64,000 nt of DNA from an uncultured Prevotellaceae bacterium. GTDB lineage: Bacteria > Bacteroidota > Bacteroidia > Bacteroidales > Bacteroidaceae. The position numbers and the translations under genes were made by a program. Location of the stretch: NCBI GenBank assembly GCA_900316285.1, contig ONCG01000022.1:44789-108788 (forward strand). Reading direction: 5' to 3'. Below are positions 30,501 through 37,808 of this stretch, in pieces; within the stretch, counting starts at the first letter, position 1, and each line of letters opens with the position of its first letter. Under the pieces are notes generated by a model. It was not told where the DNA came from, made no database searches, and saw only the letters and a list, made by a program, of their open reading frames with translations.

Positions 30501-32266
30501 GGCTTAACGGCGTGAACGGCGACTATCATCATATCACCCGTCTGAAGGTGATCGGCCCGATCTCGGGCGCCGACCTGTGCCTGCTGCGCTATCTCGCCGG
30601 CTACTGTGCGTGGAGCAACTGCCGCAACTACCTGGGTCACCTGGAATACATCGACCTGTACGACGCTGACCTCAAGGTGTCGAATTATAGTGTAGCCTCC
30701 GACGTCAGTTCCACGCGGAGCACCTATGTCGACAAGGAGAACGTGCTGCCTGCGTACTCGTTCCTGCAGTGCTACAACCTGAAGACGCTCATCCTGCCCC
30801 GTACCTGCAAGGAGGTTCGCAGCCGCGCCCTGCAGCAGTGCGAGGACCTGGAGGTACTCGTTCTTGGCGACGACATGGAGGAGTTCAACTGGAACGCGCT
30901 CGACGACGATGCCTCGCTCACACGCATGTACATCCTGTCGAAGAAGAAGATGAAGATTAGCAGTGAGTTTGCCGTCTGGCGCTGGCTGTGCAACAACTAC
31001 AACCCGACGTTCGATGCCTTCTACGTGCGTCCGTCGCTCTACAAGGAGTATGTCAGCGACAATGCCTACACGGGTTCTTCCTGGCAGCGCACGAACAACA
31101 TCTCGCGTGGCGCCTTCACCGACGACGAGTCGTTTGCCCCCTTCGCCGCCCATGCCGCTGCTACGGCTGACGACCTGGGAAGAGTCACGAGCGTTGACGG
31201 CTGGTTCGACCAGCATCCCGGTGCGAAGGACCTCACGGCGCTGGCCTTCACCTCTGTCGACACCCTTCGCAAGGCCACCTTGGCTCCGCTGACACAGCTG
31301 GAGCGCATTGCCCTGCCGGCGTCGCTCGAAGGCATGGAGGACGGTCTGCTGGAGAACGCCAAGGGTCTGCGCTATGCCGATTTCCAGTTCTGCGACTCCA
31401 CGAACATCGTCTCCGATTTGCACAACGATGGCTTCAAGCGTCTCGGCATCGACACCGGCAAGACGCTCGTCTACGTCCCTGCCACCTACGGCGAGAGCGA
31501 CGGCACGAATATCGTGGCCGCAACCACCGCCGGCACGTTCAACGCCAAAGCCTTCCGCATGGTCGACTCGCTCGACTATCTCGTGCCCTACGCCTTCGAG
31601 GCCGACTCGATCATCAACACGCGCGCCCTGCCTACGTCATCGGTTCCCTATACCGTCTGTGTACCTTATAAATTGAAGGTACCTGCCTACTCGCGTGCCT
31701 ACCAGCTGAGCGAACGTAGCGGCAACACCCTCGTGTTCAAGGAGGTGACAGGTGAGCTGGAGGCTATGCATCCCTACCTGCTGAAGGTGGTGGGCAACAA
31801 GCGACTTCGCAAGACCTCTACCTCGCTCAATACCGGCGTTGAGCAAACCATTCCAGCCAGCGGCGGCAGCACCTACGGACGTCAGGACGACGCCCCAGGC
31901 TACTCGCTGCGCGGCACGTTCGATGGCATCGACAATGCTACTGCTCATGAGTTGGGTGCCTATATTCTGCAAAGCGATGGCGACTGGCACCCTGTTCTCT
32001 CGACGACCGATGCCGAGAAAAAGGCCGTAGTGCTGCCGTTCCGTGCCTACCTGCTGCCGAGCATGCACTATGGCAAGGCGAGCATCGGCATGACGTTGGA
32101 GGACGCTGATGTAGACGGTATCGACACCGTCAAGACCATCGATAAGGACGGTACCGAGCGCTACTACGACCTCAACGGCCGCTTGAGAGCTACTGGAAAC
32201 CAGAAACTGGAAACGCTCCCGAAGGGTATCTACATCCACAATGGCAAGAAATACGTAAACAAGTGA
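24539..32266 (+). CDS. Giant BspA-like surface protein 2 (2575 residues), paralogue of giant 1
   Basis: Same start pattern (MMTSMKRFKWLTVFLLLLGQTAWA) and same order of parts as giant 1: GLUG-like N-terminus, BspA/LRR_5 repeats, central cassette, more repeats (YGCSSLPEIELPAGVSSI, FRDCFNLEVISLPDSLKSI), PYTVCVPYKL module and YYDLNGRL...KGIYIHNGKKYVNK end. Identity with giant 1 is high for about residues 360-560 and in the last 150 residues. The cassette (about residues 825-1045) is unrelated: it starts after LSWWNLP and ends before GLIENIKANMHNVS, and has an LANWLAMNVVVGAAYGAF hydrophobic helix. It lacks the two-repeat promoter; only a poor TATCTTTA is seen upstream, after the terminator of the preceding operon, so its expression may differ from that of giant 1. 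Confidence 0.85.
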   Translation: MMTSMKRFKWLTVFLLLLGQTAWAWEGSGTSTDPYLIQNLDDWKSLSYDLAHQQSHEGEFFRLTADLDLEGYSLGGEMQPFSGTFDGDGHTLTYNCGGARDDRFELVDDYCAPFIRLDGATIRHLNVTGSIYSNHKFAGSIASIIDGDKATTIDDCHSDCVLYAGEKVKGDATFGGFVGYVNASCKADPTIKDCTFTGHITMYASCSGGMVGWTYRPIKFENCLFDPKETPYTDGCATYVRMADGVQCTFEKCYRTTLMGTAQGIPVFSEVLVPDGCMAELLGEPLMKRDGKKYYTSGAQVLLTVPEGTPFDHWVTEGAPGCFVSDPWTASGVHTLSDVRSKPMLGIATAAPQTVKSNAERYGVNYRYLSKRDYLLFMSDSLREARGYKFDSEGSLYVTDAEGTDTWVTVVWNCDPDEMNDYFYRDGWFWKDKNFEGCIIFNDLVADSWLHSHLFAIAPRAFQGVKQLKHVMFLSDISPHLRGHATMPLDVAIQEGAFKDSGIEELVMVYRDEEHDAWVDLGPTSGVKIAADAFEGTIGRICVAPKVYQAYMGDKSWSALHSRFTIYAAKVEDMKVNGAIYSYWRDSNGEPQKNDDAGHQAMMDILKYWNADYQQFTSSSLLSSSDENIWYTRVVGADDDYLKSNDGVMRIYNDPGTQYNYKTITIEPYAFKGSQELKAIEFWQTNGYSSNSYSDLKLVIPDGAFYGCTNLKELRMYYYVEDGDNHWEVLGPQDVIPGDNIFGMPSDEQFGRMTDEERAAWPKMHNDFRILVSPSVYDEFINDPNWSHYAGFIVAADYEPTSWDAIDEEGLTYDYASKTINTASTNQVVTQNLSWWNLPIKVMEAVTVYKLFSALAKSGIMQFAQEAYDILEGHIKRSLSAIQVTKQGVTSAAMLESADASVRKSAVDFIMSRQADNFFMPISKAAEIVKKEGLVMVGRNNRWAWTEVARDLLLDEGKDALRNTVAESIRTTFPTWMKRANKEITAMVIQQFKVSWQTSNLNPGRRLANWLAMNVVVGAAYGAFQVIGSEMTEEQFQHGLIENIKANMHNVSYENTLIYTPDKKLIYHVYVDKVTDSKKDSITIYNDIGRAWNYRTVAIKKKAFQGNTKIKKIGFAENAVAGSDSYVPMQLAIPDSAFAGCTGLERFNLLFKTRKGGRRGLGPENFILGGDSIFAGCDSTKLQIVIASDRKQDFLDDEIWRNYKRFFVYEDVKDETEYTEYGVNYAYLYDRNTTQRVSKVKGHKIEHLTAVSADNEFLDEHQGSMGLFNDIGSFNNYKLDFINKKAFAGNDHVRNVSFWDLNGGDAYTQLGLQMGDSCFINCKNLKSLDMLYCVTDGDDHLETLRPEQVRPGKGMFDGSPDCVIKMLPSQLPWFESDTAWTAYKDRFLPCIIKTTDEGVWKALKKWCYYTPCCSPYYWDGYVDLARIAAAGFSCLKNTFSGFRNAIRSFTDFKQFEVVGLDSVGRSWFIGCRKLSSIVLPKTIKAIHGYAFYGCSSLPEIELPAGVSSIDESAFENCTGLRRIIVHSKKPAKLEQKAFPKNEGMKIYVPAESLSDYLREWSEYKDYIVKDDGSMVSKVVKLEQAGTLAEKLGLEVEWSYTGTVVAGDEPYWLHGNYGRYDSLTVSGPINDLDLWVLRYMAGNNGYERGGGTPTDGKLRYLNLYNADIKKDKDCKANYINMGEYYSIEWWDTPADNHVGKFLFRGCGVLEALILPKSATTIITAIFEGCTNLRRLAITGATREYDGWEYPTHMLGYPLEELVFLTDGIAGSSAKNPWGQPISQVFTKQSQQNDYMNQPFLTNQAKMVASLFEDDAVMEALAAKGEFFPGIYTNREDVEGIFPHTRDLRRFKDFNVFTNVKSLGDESFRDCFNLEVISLPDSLKSISAGAFANCYSLDTIYVACDSVPKLAEDAFKSLPNDFRILVPKQLCKLYREKWAQYADHINADDSFYASDEILTVTVKEPNTLAKELGLTVTEYHNHNMYVDHKWLNGVNGDYHHITRLKVIGPISGADLCLLRYLAGYCAWSNCRNYLGHLEYIDLYDADLKVSNYSVASDVSSTRSTYVDKENVLPAYSFLQCYNLKTLILPRTCKEVRSRALQQCEDLEVLVLGDDMEEFNWNALDDDASLTRMYILSKKKMKISSEFAVWRWLCNNYNPTFDAFYVRPSLYKEYVSDNAYTGSSWQRTNNISRGAFTDDESFAPFAAHAAATADDLGRVTSVDGWFDQHPGAKDLTALAFTSVDTLRKATLAPLTQLERIALPASLEGMEDGLLENAKGLRYADFQFCDSTNIVSDLHNDGFKRLGIDTGKTLVYVPATYGESDGTNIVAATTAGTFNAKAFRMVDSLDYLVPYAFEADSIINTRALPTSSVPYTVCVPYKLKVPAYSRAYQLSERSGNTLVFKEVTGELEAMHPYLLKVVGNKRLRKTSTSLNTGVEQTIPASGGSTYGRQDDAPGYSLRGTFDGIDNATAHELGAYILQSDGDWHPVLSTTDAEKKAVVLPFRAYLLPSMHYGKASIGMTLEDADVDGIDTVKTIDKDGTERYYDLNGRLRATGNQKLETLPKGIYIHNGKKYVNK

Positions 32267-32316
32267 ACGATCATGAAGAAGAAATGAACAAGAAAAGAGG
32301 GAATGATAGATTACAA

Positions 32317-32375
32317 ATGTAAAAATTCAATATATAATTCGCCTTTGTCTCCCTGCTCATATCGGGGTAGGGAGA
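32317..32375 (+). pseudogene. Decayed start of a GLUG/dockerin gene copy
   Basis: The sequence from ATG 32317 (AAATTCAATATATAATTCGC and on to CTCCCTGCTCATAT) matches the start of the gene at 22735, but the second codon is now TAA and similarity stops after about 60 bp. It sits at the same relative place, behind a giant gene and before the same terminator. It is a remnant of the duplicated locus. Confidence 0.75.
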
Positions 32376-32458
32376 CGTATTTAGGATGATGAAAGCGAAC
32401 TCTCTTTGGGAAGAGTGACGGAACTGGCTTCTAATGGAATGAATGTCTGTTCGATGAA

Positions 32459-32512
32459 AGTACAGGTGTGGTGACGTACTGCCGTTGCTGCACCTGTTTT
32501 GTTTTTTTTGCT
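32459..32512 (+). terminator. Intrinsic terminator of the second giant locus
   Basis: ACAGGTGTGGTGACG ... GCACCTGT hairpin followed by a long T-run; homologous to 24408-24459. Confidence 0.7.
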
Positions 32513-32639
32513 CTTCTCTGCAACTTTTTCACTTTGCATTGCGTCAAATAGACAAAGCACAAAGGGAAAATGCTTTTTAATAAAAATTAGCACTGAAAAG
32601 TGTCACAAATCGGACAATTTTGTGTCTAACGTACAGACG

Positions 32640-32730
32640 CCAACAAATGAAGATGAAGGATGAAAAGTAAAAGATGAATGCAGATGAAAAGTAAAATGAT
32701 GAAAGATGAAGGAAGAAGGATGAAACGACG
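32640..32730 (+). repeat. Purine-rich low-complexity GATGAA/AAGTAAA tract
   Basis: Short degenerate repeats of GATGAAAAGTAAA and GATGAAGGA. No open frame or structure of note; nothing else is seen in the rest of the 32513-32785 gap. Confidence 0.6.
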
Positions 32731-32785
32731 ATTCAATGATTATTACAAACATTATTAATTATAAACAAATAAAACAAACAAAATT

Positions 32786-33376
32786 ATGAAAAAGTTATTT
32801 TTTGCAGCAGCTATGATGCTGTTCACAACCGCCGCCAGCGCACAGACCATCACCAACGAAAGCGTCATGAAGACTTATCTCGACGCAGTGCAAACCGAGA
32901 ATGCCGACTACGCATACAATGCCGACATCGAAAACGGAATTCTCACCACACAGTACATCTTCTGCAAGTCGCAGAGCCATCGTGGAAAGAAAGCCTACAC
33001 CATGCTCACACCGCACGTTAAGCACTGCTACAGCTACGATGCTGAGGGACGACTTGCCAATCGCACCACTTATTTCTGGAACACTACTGCCGGCGACTGG
33101 CAGACCTCCTATCGCCTCGATTACAGCTATCAGCCCGGACTCAGCATCGTGGAGTGCAGCAAGTGGAACGCTGCTGCCAACCGCTTCTCTTCGCCCTCCG
33201 ATCGCATGGTCTATGAGGTGACACCCGGCACCGATAGCGGCCTCGTCAGCAGCTATCATCGCAAGGTCGGTCGCAGCAGCTTCCAGCTCACCGAGACGCT
33301 CGCTATCCCCAGTCAGTACTTCTACGGACAGACGCTAGACATGGTCAAAGGCAACGACTTCGTGTCTCAGCAGTAA
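32786..33376 (+). CDS. Secreted DUF3836-like protein
   Basis: 196 residues with signal peptide MKKLFFAAAMMLFTTAASA. The mature part has the pattern YSYDAEGRLANRTTYFWN...DWQTSYRLDYSYQ, resembling the DUF3836 family of secreted Bacteroidales proteins, which contain YD-like beta repeats. No catalytic residues are recognisable. It follows the second giant locus after about 270 nt of repeat-rich DNA and the terminator, with its own transcription likely; no strong promoter is seen. Family call moderate, role unknown. Confidence 0.7.
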   Translation: MKKLFFAAAMMLFTTAASAQTITNESVMKTYLDAVQTENADYAYNADIENGILTTQYIFCKSQSHRGKKAYTMLTPHVKHCYSYDAEGRLANRTTYFWNTTAGDWQTSYRLDYSYQPGLSIVECSKWNAAANRFSSPSDRMVYEVTPGTDSGLVSSYHRKVGRSSFQLTETLAIPSQYFYGQTLDMVKGNDFVSQQ

Positions 33377-33501
33377 GGAAGCCTGCTTCTCATCGAAGAA
33401 GACGATGCATCAAATCGCCAGAATCACAAACAAGGATAAAATTCATAGTTATAAATATCTCTCTTTAGTAATTATTTGAAGGCTTTAGTAAGTCATGACA
33501 A

Positions 33502-33534
33502 CCGGGCGGGATCTGCGAAGACCCTGCCCGTTTT
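33502..33534 (+). terminator. Intrinsic terminator upstream of the tRNA-Pro unit
   Basis: Stem CGGGCGGG ... CCCTGCCCG followed by TTTT. It probably ends the DUF3836-like transcript. Confidence 0.6.
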
Positions 33535-33598
33535 CATGCGTTTCTCATGCTGAAAACAAGCGAAAAACAAATTTTTTGTGAAAAAACCGCGAAAATAC

Positions 33599-33629
33599 TT
33601 GCACGTATCATAAAAACTTTGTAACTTTG
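33599..33629 (+). promoter_or_regulatory. Promoter of the tRNA-Pro gene
   Basis: TTG at 33599-33601, 20 nt, TAACTTTG at 33622-33629: consensus spacing, 47 nt before the tRNA. Confidence 0.75.
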
Positions 33630-33676
33630 CACCCGCAAACGAACCAATAGGTCAGTTGCTAAGCTATTAAACGGAT

Positions 33677-33752
33677 CGGGATTTAGCGCAGTTGGTAGCG
33701 CACACGTCTGGGGGGCGCGAGGTCGCTGGTTCGAGTCCAGTAATCCCGACCA
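33677..33752 (+). tRNA. tRNA-Pro (anticodon GGG)
   Basis: A full cloverleaf: acceptor CGGGATT/AATCCCG, D arm GCGC-AGTTGGTA-GCGC, anticodon loop CTGGGGG with GGG at positions 34-36, T arm with TTCGAGT, discriminator A and encoded CCA. The anticodon stem has an A-C mismatch at 28-42 and a T-G pair at 31-39. Confidence 0.93.
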
Positions 33753-33758
33753 AACGTA

Positions 33759-33797
33759 AAAGACTGAGAATCATATGATTCTCGGTCTTTTTTTTGT
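33759..33797 (+). terminator. Intrinsic terminator of the tRNA-Pro gene
   Basis: AGACTGAGAATC ATAT GATTCTCGGTCT stem followed by eight T. Confidence 0.9.
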
Positions 33798-33868
33798 GCT
33801 TTTAGTATAGCTTATATAAATTTTTAAATATATATAGGGAAAACGCTCTCGGTTTTAATTCTTTTTCG

Positions 33869-33876
33869 TAACTTTG
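33869..33876 (+). promoter_or_regulatory. -7 box of the 33908 operon
   Basis: TAACTTTG preceded by TTTTTCG, like the dispersed promoter block at 52121; no good TTG at the usual distance. 31 nt before the ATG at 33908. Confidence 0.55.
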
Positions 33877-33907
33877 CAGAATCTATAATAAAATAATTTC
33901 GCGAGTT

Positions 33908-34465
33908 ATGAGAAAACTATGGACTATGTTGCTGCTGAGCACTCTGACGATGAGTGCCGTCTATGCCCAAAAGTCGCATCCCGTGGGAGTGAGGATGGAG
34001 GTGGCTGAGGCCGAAACCGAACGCGGTGAATATTCCATTTTCACTTATAAGGATGCCGACGACACCTTTGGCTACTACCTGGGTGTTTCGCGATCGACCG
34101 ATACCTTGGGCACCGACAATGTGCTTGGGTTTGATATGAGTGGTTTCCGGGAGATTGCCATTTGGCTCGGAGCCACCAGCGATGAGGCGATGAGCGCGCT
34201 TGCCTCCCTTCTCGACCTCTGCGGCAAAGACGTGGAGACCTCGGCAGAGTTTCGTGGCCGTGCGGCCACTGCTGGCGAACGTTTAGGCGAACCTGTCACC
34301 ACCCTTTGTGTCGTGACGAAAAAGCCGCTGGGTGGTAAGCGTCTGATGTTCGTCTTCCCCCACGGCGAGCATCAGGCACATGCCTACCTTACCAAGTCGG
34401 TGATTAAGCAGTTGCGCTTTAGTTTCAAAATCGATAGAAAACTTCATCCGAAACAACACCAATAA
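33908..34465 (+). CDS. Secreted hypothetical protein
   Basis: 185 residues. Signal peptide MRKLWTMLLLSTLTMSAVYA precedes QKSHPVG. The mature part is mixed alpha/beta with no motif I recognise (EYSIFTYKDADDTFGYYLGVSR near the start, LMFVFPHGEHQAHAYL near the end) and a basic tail. It is 9 nt upstream of the beta-barrel gene, so the two are likely an operon and may work together at the envelope. Function unknown. Confidence 0.65.
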   Translation: MRKLWTMLLLSTLTMSAVYAQKSHPVGVRMEVAEAETERGEYSIFTYKDADDTFGYYLGVSRSTDTLGTDNVLGFDMSGFREIAIWLGATSDEAMSALASLLDLCGKDVETSAEFRGRAATAGERLGEPVTTLCVVTKKPLGGKRLMFVFPHGEHQAHAYLTKSVIKQLRFSFKIDRKLHPKQHQ

Positions 34466-34474
34466 TCAAAAGCA

Positions 34475-35080
34475 ATGAAAAAGATTCTTTTCTTGGTTGT
34501 CGCCGCCATGATGGCTGCAACAAGTGTGAATGCACAAAACAGTTTTGACGAACCCAAGCAAGAAGTGGCTATTAGCTTAGGTGGATTGTCGAATTCTGAT
34601 ATCATCACTGGGTTCGAGAACCTAGGCGCTGGCCTGATTGGTGTCACCGTCGATAATGATTCGTTCCTTGGTCCTATTTCAGCCGAGTATTTCTACCACG
34701 TGAAGCCTTGGCTCGGCGTCGGTGGCATCGTCGTTTATGGCCAGATGTCCCAAGACGTCTACCTTTGGGGCAAGGATAAAGGCAAGGATGGTGATCTGAA
34801 GAATCATTATTTCACCGTGATGCCTGCAGTGAAGTTCGACTGGCTGCGCAAGAAGAATGTCGGTTTGTACTCGAAGCTCGCCATAGGTGCTACATTGCGT
34901 AACGAACAGGTTGACTACTTCGATGCAGACAAGGAAGACTATAACGAAAGCGATTGGCACGTGAACTGGCAGGCATCGCTCATCGGTGTCGAGGTAGGCG
35001 GTGTGAATCTGCGTGGCTTCCTGGAGCTGGGCACTGGTGAGCAGGGCATCGGCCTGATTGGTCTGCGCTACAGGTTCTAA
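34475..35080 (+). CDS. Outer-membrane beta-barrel protein
   Basis: 201 residues. Signal peptide MKKILFLVVAAMMAATSVNA. The mature part is a run of amphipathic strands (YFYHVKPWLGVGGIVVYGQM, HYFTVMPAVKFDW, VGLYSKLAIGATL, GFLELGTGEQGIGLIGLRYRF), with a C-terminal Phe as recognised by the BAM machinery. Length suits an 8-strand barrel. Second gene after the secreted protein at 33908. No specific function can be assigned. Confidence 0.75.
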   Translation: MKKILFLVVAAMMAATSVNAQNSFDEPKQEVAISLGGLSNSDIITGFENLGAGLIGVTVDNDSFLGPISAEYFYHVKPWLGVGGIVVYGQMSQDVYLWGKDKGKDGDLKNHYFTVMPAVKFDWLRKKNVGLYSKLAIGATLRNEQVDYFDADKEDYNESDWHVNWQASLIGVEVGGVNLRGFLELGTGEQGIGLIGLRYRF

Positions 35081-35099
35081 AGGCTTTTGCAGGGAGAGC

Positions 35100-35285
35100 G
35101 GCCTGGAAGGCCAATAAGCACATAGCCCAGGGCATCGCCCTGGGTTTTCATGTGTGGCATCTATTATCGCCCTGAAAGGGCAAAAGCATTGATTATCTAA
35201 GCTTTTGCCCTTTCAGGGCGAAATAACTATTCTGCTTGATACCCAGGGCGATGCCCTGGGCTAGTGGCTGTTGGCCTTTCAGGCC
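35100..35285. repeat. Miniature of the RAYT element (paired REP hairpins, no transposase)
   Basis: A near-symmetric set: GGCCTGGAAGGCC (35100-35112), CCCAGGGCATCGCCCTGGG (35126-35144), CGCCCTGAAAGGGCAAAAGC (35168-35187), 13 bp, then the mirror images at 35201-35220, 35242-35260 and 35273-35285. The hairpins and their spacings match those around the transposase at 47300-47948. Confidence 0.9.
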
Positions 35286-35356
35286 GTTTGGCGACGAAAG
35301 GTGCTCCTGGGCTATGCCGCCCCTTTAAGGTTTTACGCCCAGCGCAGCCTCCCCCC

Positions 35357-36271
35357 TTACTTCATCTTCTGGTTCTTCTCCAGCGTCCAGTCTTTGCGCT
35401 GGGGTAGGGTGCACTTCTTGCCTTTGAACATCTTGGCCGACTTGCGATCGCCCTTCAGTTGCCAGTTCAGCCAGGCGAGGGCCACCACTGAGAATTCGCC
35501 GCCGTGTGGCTGACGATAGGTGCCGCCGTGTCCGACTGGGAAGTTTGCTGCGCAGGCAGGCACATGGCTGATGCGGTGGAAGTCGTCCATGCCGTTCTCG
35601 TAGGCGATGTCTTCCTTGCCACCGAGGATGTAGATGATGGGCGAGTGTATCTCCTTCAGCTTTTCCTTTGGGGGCATGGGCATGCCGCCCACGGCACTAC
35701 CGGCGTTCTGGCGGTTGAAGAGTCCGCTGTTGCAAATCATCAGCGTGGTGATGCGTGGGTCGGCGCAGTTGTAGAGCGTCTGCAAACCGCCACACGACAT
35801 GCCTGCGGCACATATGTTTTTCACATCAATCTTTCCGAAGAAGGGCGACGACGGGTCGCTGTTCTGCGCGATAGCCCAGTCAATCGACTCCACTTGCTGC
35901 TGCGTTGTCGACATCGGTCCGCGATAGGGATCGTCGTTCATGGGGATGTAGCCCGTTGCCAACACGAGATAACCATATGAGGCAATCTCGTTCAGGAACT
36001 TGTAGTGTTCCCACGGCGAGTTCGTGCAGGCACCGTTGCCCCATACCAGCACGGGCAACTTCTGCTTCTTGCCGAACTTCGTCAGGTCTTGTGGTGCAAA
36101 CACCGTGTGGGCCGGCAGCGTGGGTTCTTCTTTCATGATGGCCTTGTAAGGGCCTGTGCCACCGTCTTCCACGATTCGCGACTTGCTTTCTTCTCCACTG
36201 CTGAAGCTCATGCTCACCAGTGCCAGCGCTGTCAGCATCGTGACAGCATAAAGTGTTCTTAGCGTTTTCAT
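35357..36271 (-). CDS. Secreted alpha/beta hydrolase (esterase-like)
   Basis: 304 residues from ATG 36271, chosen because it opens a signal peptide (MKTLRTLYAVTMLTALALVSMSFS); the upstream extension lies over the promoter. It has an alpha/beta-hydrolase core: LPVLVWGNGACTNSP (oxyanion-hole strand), GYLVLATGY, the nucleophile elbow GMSCGG, an acid in the IIYILGGKEDIAYENG strand, and a VGHGGTY His near the end. This resembles the chlorophyllase/PETase-like and acyl-esterase groups. The substrate is unknown; an exported hydrolase acting on ester-bearing glycans or lipids is plausible. Single gene with its own TATATTTG box. Confidence 0.75.
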   Translation of the reverse strand: MKTLRTLYAVTMLTALALVSMSFSSGEESKSRIVEDGGTGPYKAIMKEEPTLPAHTVFAPQDLTKFGKKQKLPVLVWGNGACTNSPWEHYKFLNEIASYGYLVLATGYIPMNDDPYRGPMSTTQQQVESIDWAIAQNSDPSSPFFGKIDVKNICAAGMSCGGLQTLYNCADPRITTLMICNSGLFNRQNAGSAVGGMPMPPKEKLKEIHSPIIYILGGKEDIAYENGMDDFHRISHVPACAANFPVGHGGTYRQPHGGEFSVVALAWLNWQLKGDRKSAKMFKGKKCTLPQRKDWTLEKNQKMK

Positions 36272-36313
36272 TTGGTTGCAGTTGAATGGTTGTTGATTTG
36301 TAGTTTCGAATTG

Positions 36314-36321
36314 CAAATATA
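36314..36321 (-). promoter_or_regulatory. -7 box of the alpha/beta hydrolase gene
   Basis: TATATTTG on the minus strand, 42 nt before the ATG at 36271. Confidence 0.5.
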
Positions 36322-36371
36322 TAAAAAAGTTTTTATTGCGCATCAATTATCTCACTTTTTAATTGTTTTTC

Positions 36372-36402
36372 TTTGACATTTCTATCATTTTTCGTATCTT
36401 TG
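36372..36402 (+). promoter_or_regulatory. Promoter of the 36450 gene
   Basis: TTTG at 36372-36375, 19 nt, TATCTTTG at 36395-36402. Confidence 0.75.
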
Positions 36403-36449
36403 CCGATACATCAGCAACGAAGTCACATATAACATGACATACCAACACA

Positions 36450-37730
36450 ATGAAAGGATTAAGTAATACCATCATCTGGCTCATGAGCCTGCTATTTTCG
36501 GCCGTGAGCGTCAGCGCACAGGAGGCGGCAGAAGCCGCTCGTGTCGTGGTGAGTGGAGTGGTGACCGATGCTTCGACCGGTCGCCCTGTGCCGCAAGCAA
36601 CGATAGCCGTTGCCGGAACCCATGTGTCGGTTGTGAGCAACGACGATGGATTTTTCACCTTGAAAGCTGCTGCTATGCCCCAGGGCATCGTCGTCTCCTG
36701 CGTGGGCTATCAGTCGCAGGCGGTGAGGGGACAGAGCTTATTCCCGAAGGGCAAGGGTGGTGACAATGGTCGGGCACTCACCATTGCGCTGAAGCCCACA
36801 GCGATTTCGCTCAGCGAGATTGTGGTATGGACGGAAGATCCACGCGAACTCGTGCGAATCGCCATGAGCAAGATTCCGCAGAACTACAGCCGTGAGCCTG
36901 AACTCTTCCGCGGCTTCTATCGTGAGACGGCGATGAAGCGTCAGCACTATATCTATGTGGCCGAAGGTGTTGTCGATATGTACAAGACCGCCTACGACCA
37001 CAACAACTACCGCGACCGTGTGGCCATTCGGAAGGGACGCCGCCTGCTCAGTTCGAAGCAGGGCGACACGCTCACGGTGAAGGTGATGGGCGGTCCGCTG
37101 CAACCCGTTCAGCTCGACGTCGTGAAGAACCACGACTTCCTGCTCAACGCACAGGAACTCAACAACTACAACTTCGAGATGCTTCCTTCGACGACCATCG
37201 CCGACCGCTTGCAATATGTCGTTGCCATCTCGCCGCGCTGGCCTGTGGAGTGGCCCCTCTACAACGGACGGCTCTACATCGACCGCGAGACGCTTGCCTT
37301 CACGCGTGCCGAGCTTTCACTCGACGTCAGCGACCGCGAGAAAGCCACCCGCTACATGCTTATCAGAAAGCCGGCCGGCGTGCGCTTCCGCCCAAGGGAG
37401 CTCTCCACGCTCATCGACTATCGCTACGACCAGGGCGTCACGCGCATCAGCTACATCCGCAACACGTTCCGCTTCAACTGCGACTGGAAGCGCCGCCTCT
37501 TCGCCACATCGTTTGCCGCTTGTTGCGAAATGGTCGTCACCGACCACGAGCCTGCCAAGGGCCGTGCACCCATCAGCGGCCGCGATTCCTTCGACTCGCG
37601 CGATGCCTTCTACGACAAAGTAGACTTCTTCCTCGACCCGCTGTTCTGGGAAGACTACAACATCATCGAGCCCTCCGTCTCACTCGACGAGGCCATCGAC
37701 AAGCTGTTGAAGAAGCGAATCAAGCGATAG
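36450..37730 (+). CDS. Secreted protein with carboxypeptidase-regulatory-like domain
   Basis: 426 residues. Signal peptide ending in SVSA-QE. Residues about 30-115 are a CarboxypepD_reg-like (transthyretin-fold) domain: VVVSGVVTDASTGRPVPQATIAV, then DDGFFTLKA and VSCVGYQSQ. The remainder has the IPQNYSREPELFRGFYRET and WPLYNGRLYIDRETLAFTRAELSL patterns of the conserved Bacteroidetes proteins of this type. It lacks a TonB plug or barrel, so it is not a SusC protein. Role unknown; probably an envelope-associated protein. It is monocistronic, followed by 770 bp of repeats. Confidence 0.75.
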   Translation: MKGLSNTIIWLMSLLFSAVSVSAQEAAEAARVVVSGVVTDASTGRPVPQATIAVAGTHVSVVSNDDGFFTLKAAAMPQGIVVSCVGYQSQAVRGQSLFPKGKGGDNGRALTIALKPTAISLSEIVVWTEDPRELVRIAMSKIPQNYSREPELFRGFYRETAMKRQHYIYVAEGVVDMYKTAYDHNNYRDRVAIRKGRRLLSSKQGDTLTVKVMGGPLQPVQLDVVKNHDFLLNAQELNNYNFEMLPSTTIADRLQYVVAISPRWPVEWPLYNGRLYIDRETLAFTRAELSLDVSDREKATRYMLIRKPAGVRFRPRELSTLIDYRYDQGVTRISYIRNTFRFNCDWKRRLFATSFAACCEMVVTDHEPAKGRAPISGRDSFDSRDAFYDKVDFFLDPLFWEDYNIIEPSVSLDEAIDKLLKKRIKR

Positions 37731-37808
37731 GGAATGAGGACTATCTCCCACGCATTCAAATCATGACTAGAATGCGGCCATAAAACGTATTTCTTTTTAC
37801 TACCAAAT

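Noticed and set aside
36450-37730. SusC/TonB-dependent receptor, because of the carboxypeptidase-regulatory domain
   Set aside because: 426 residues with no plug and no 22-strand barrel.
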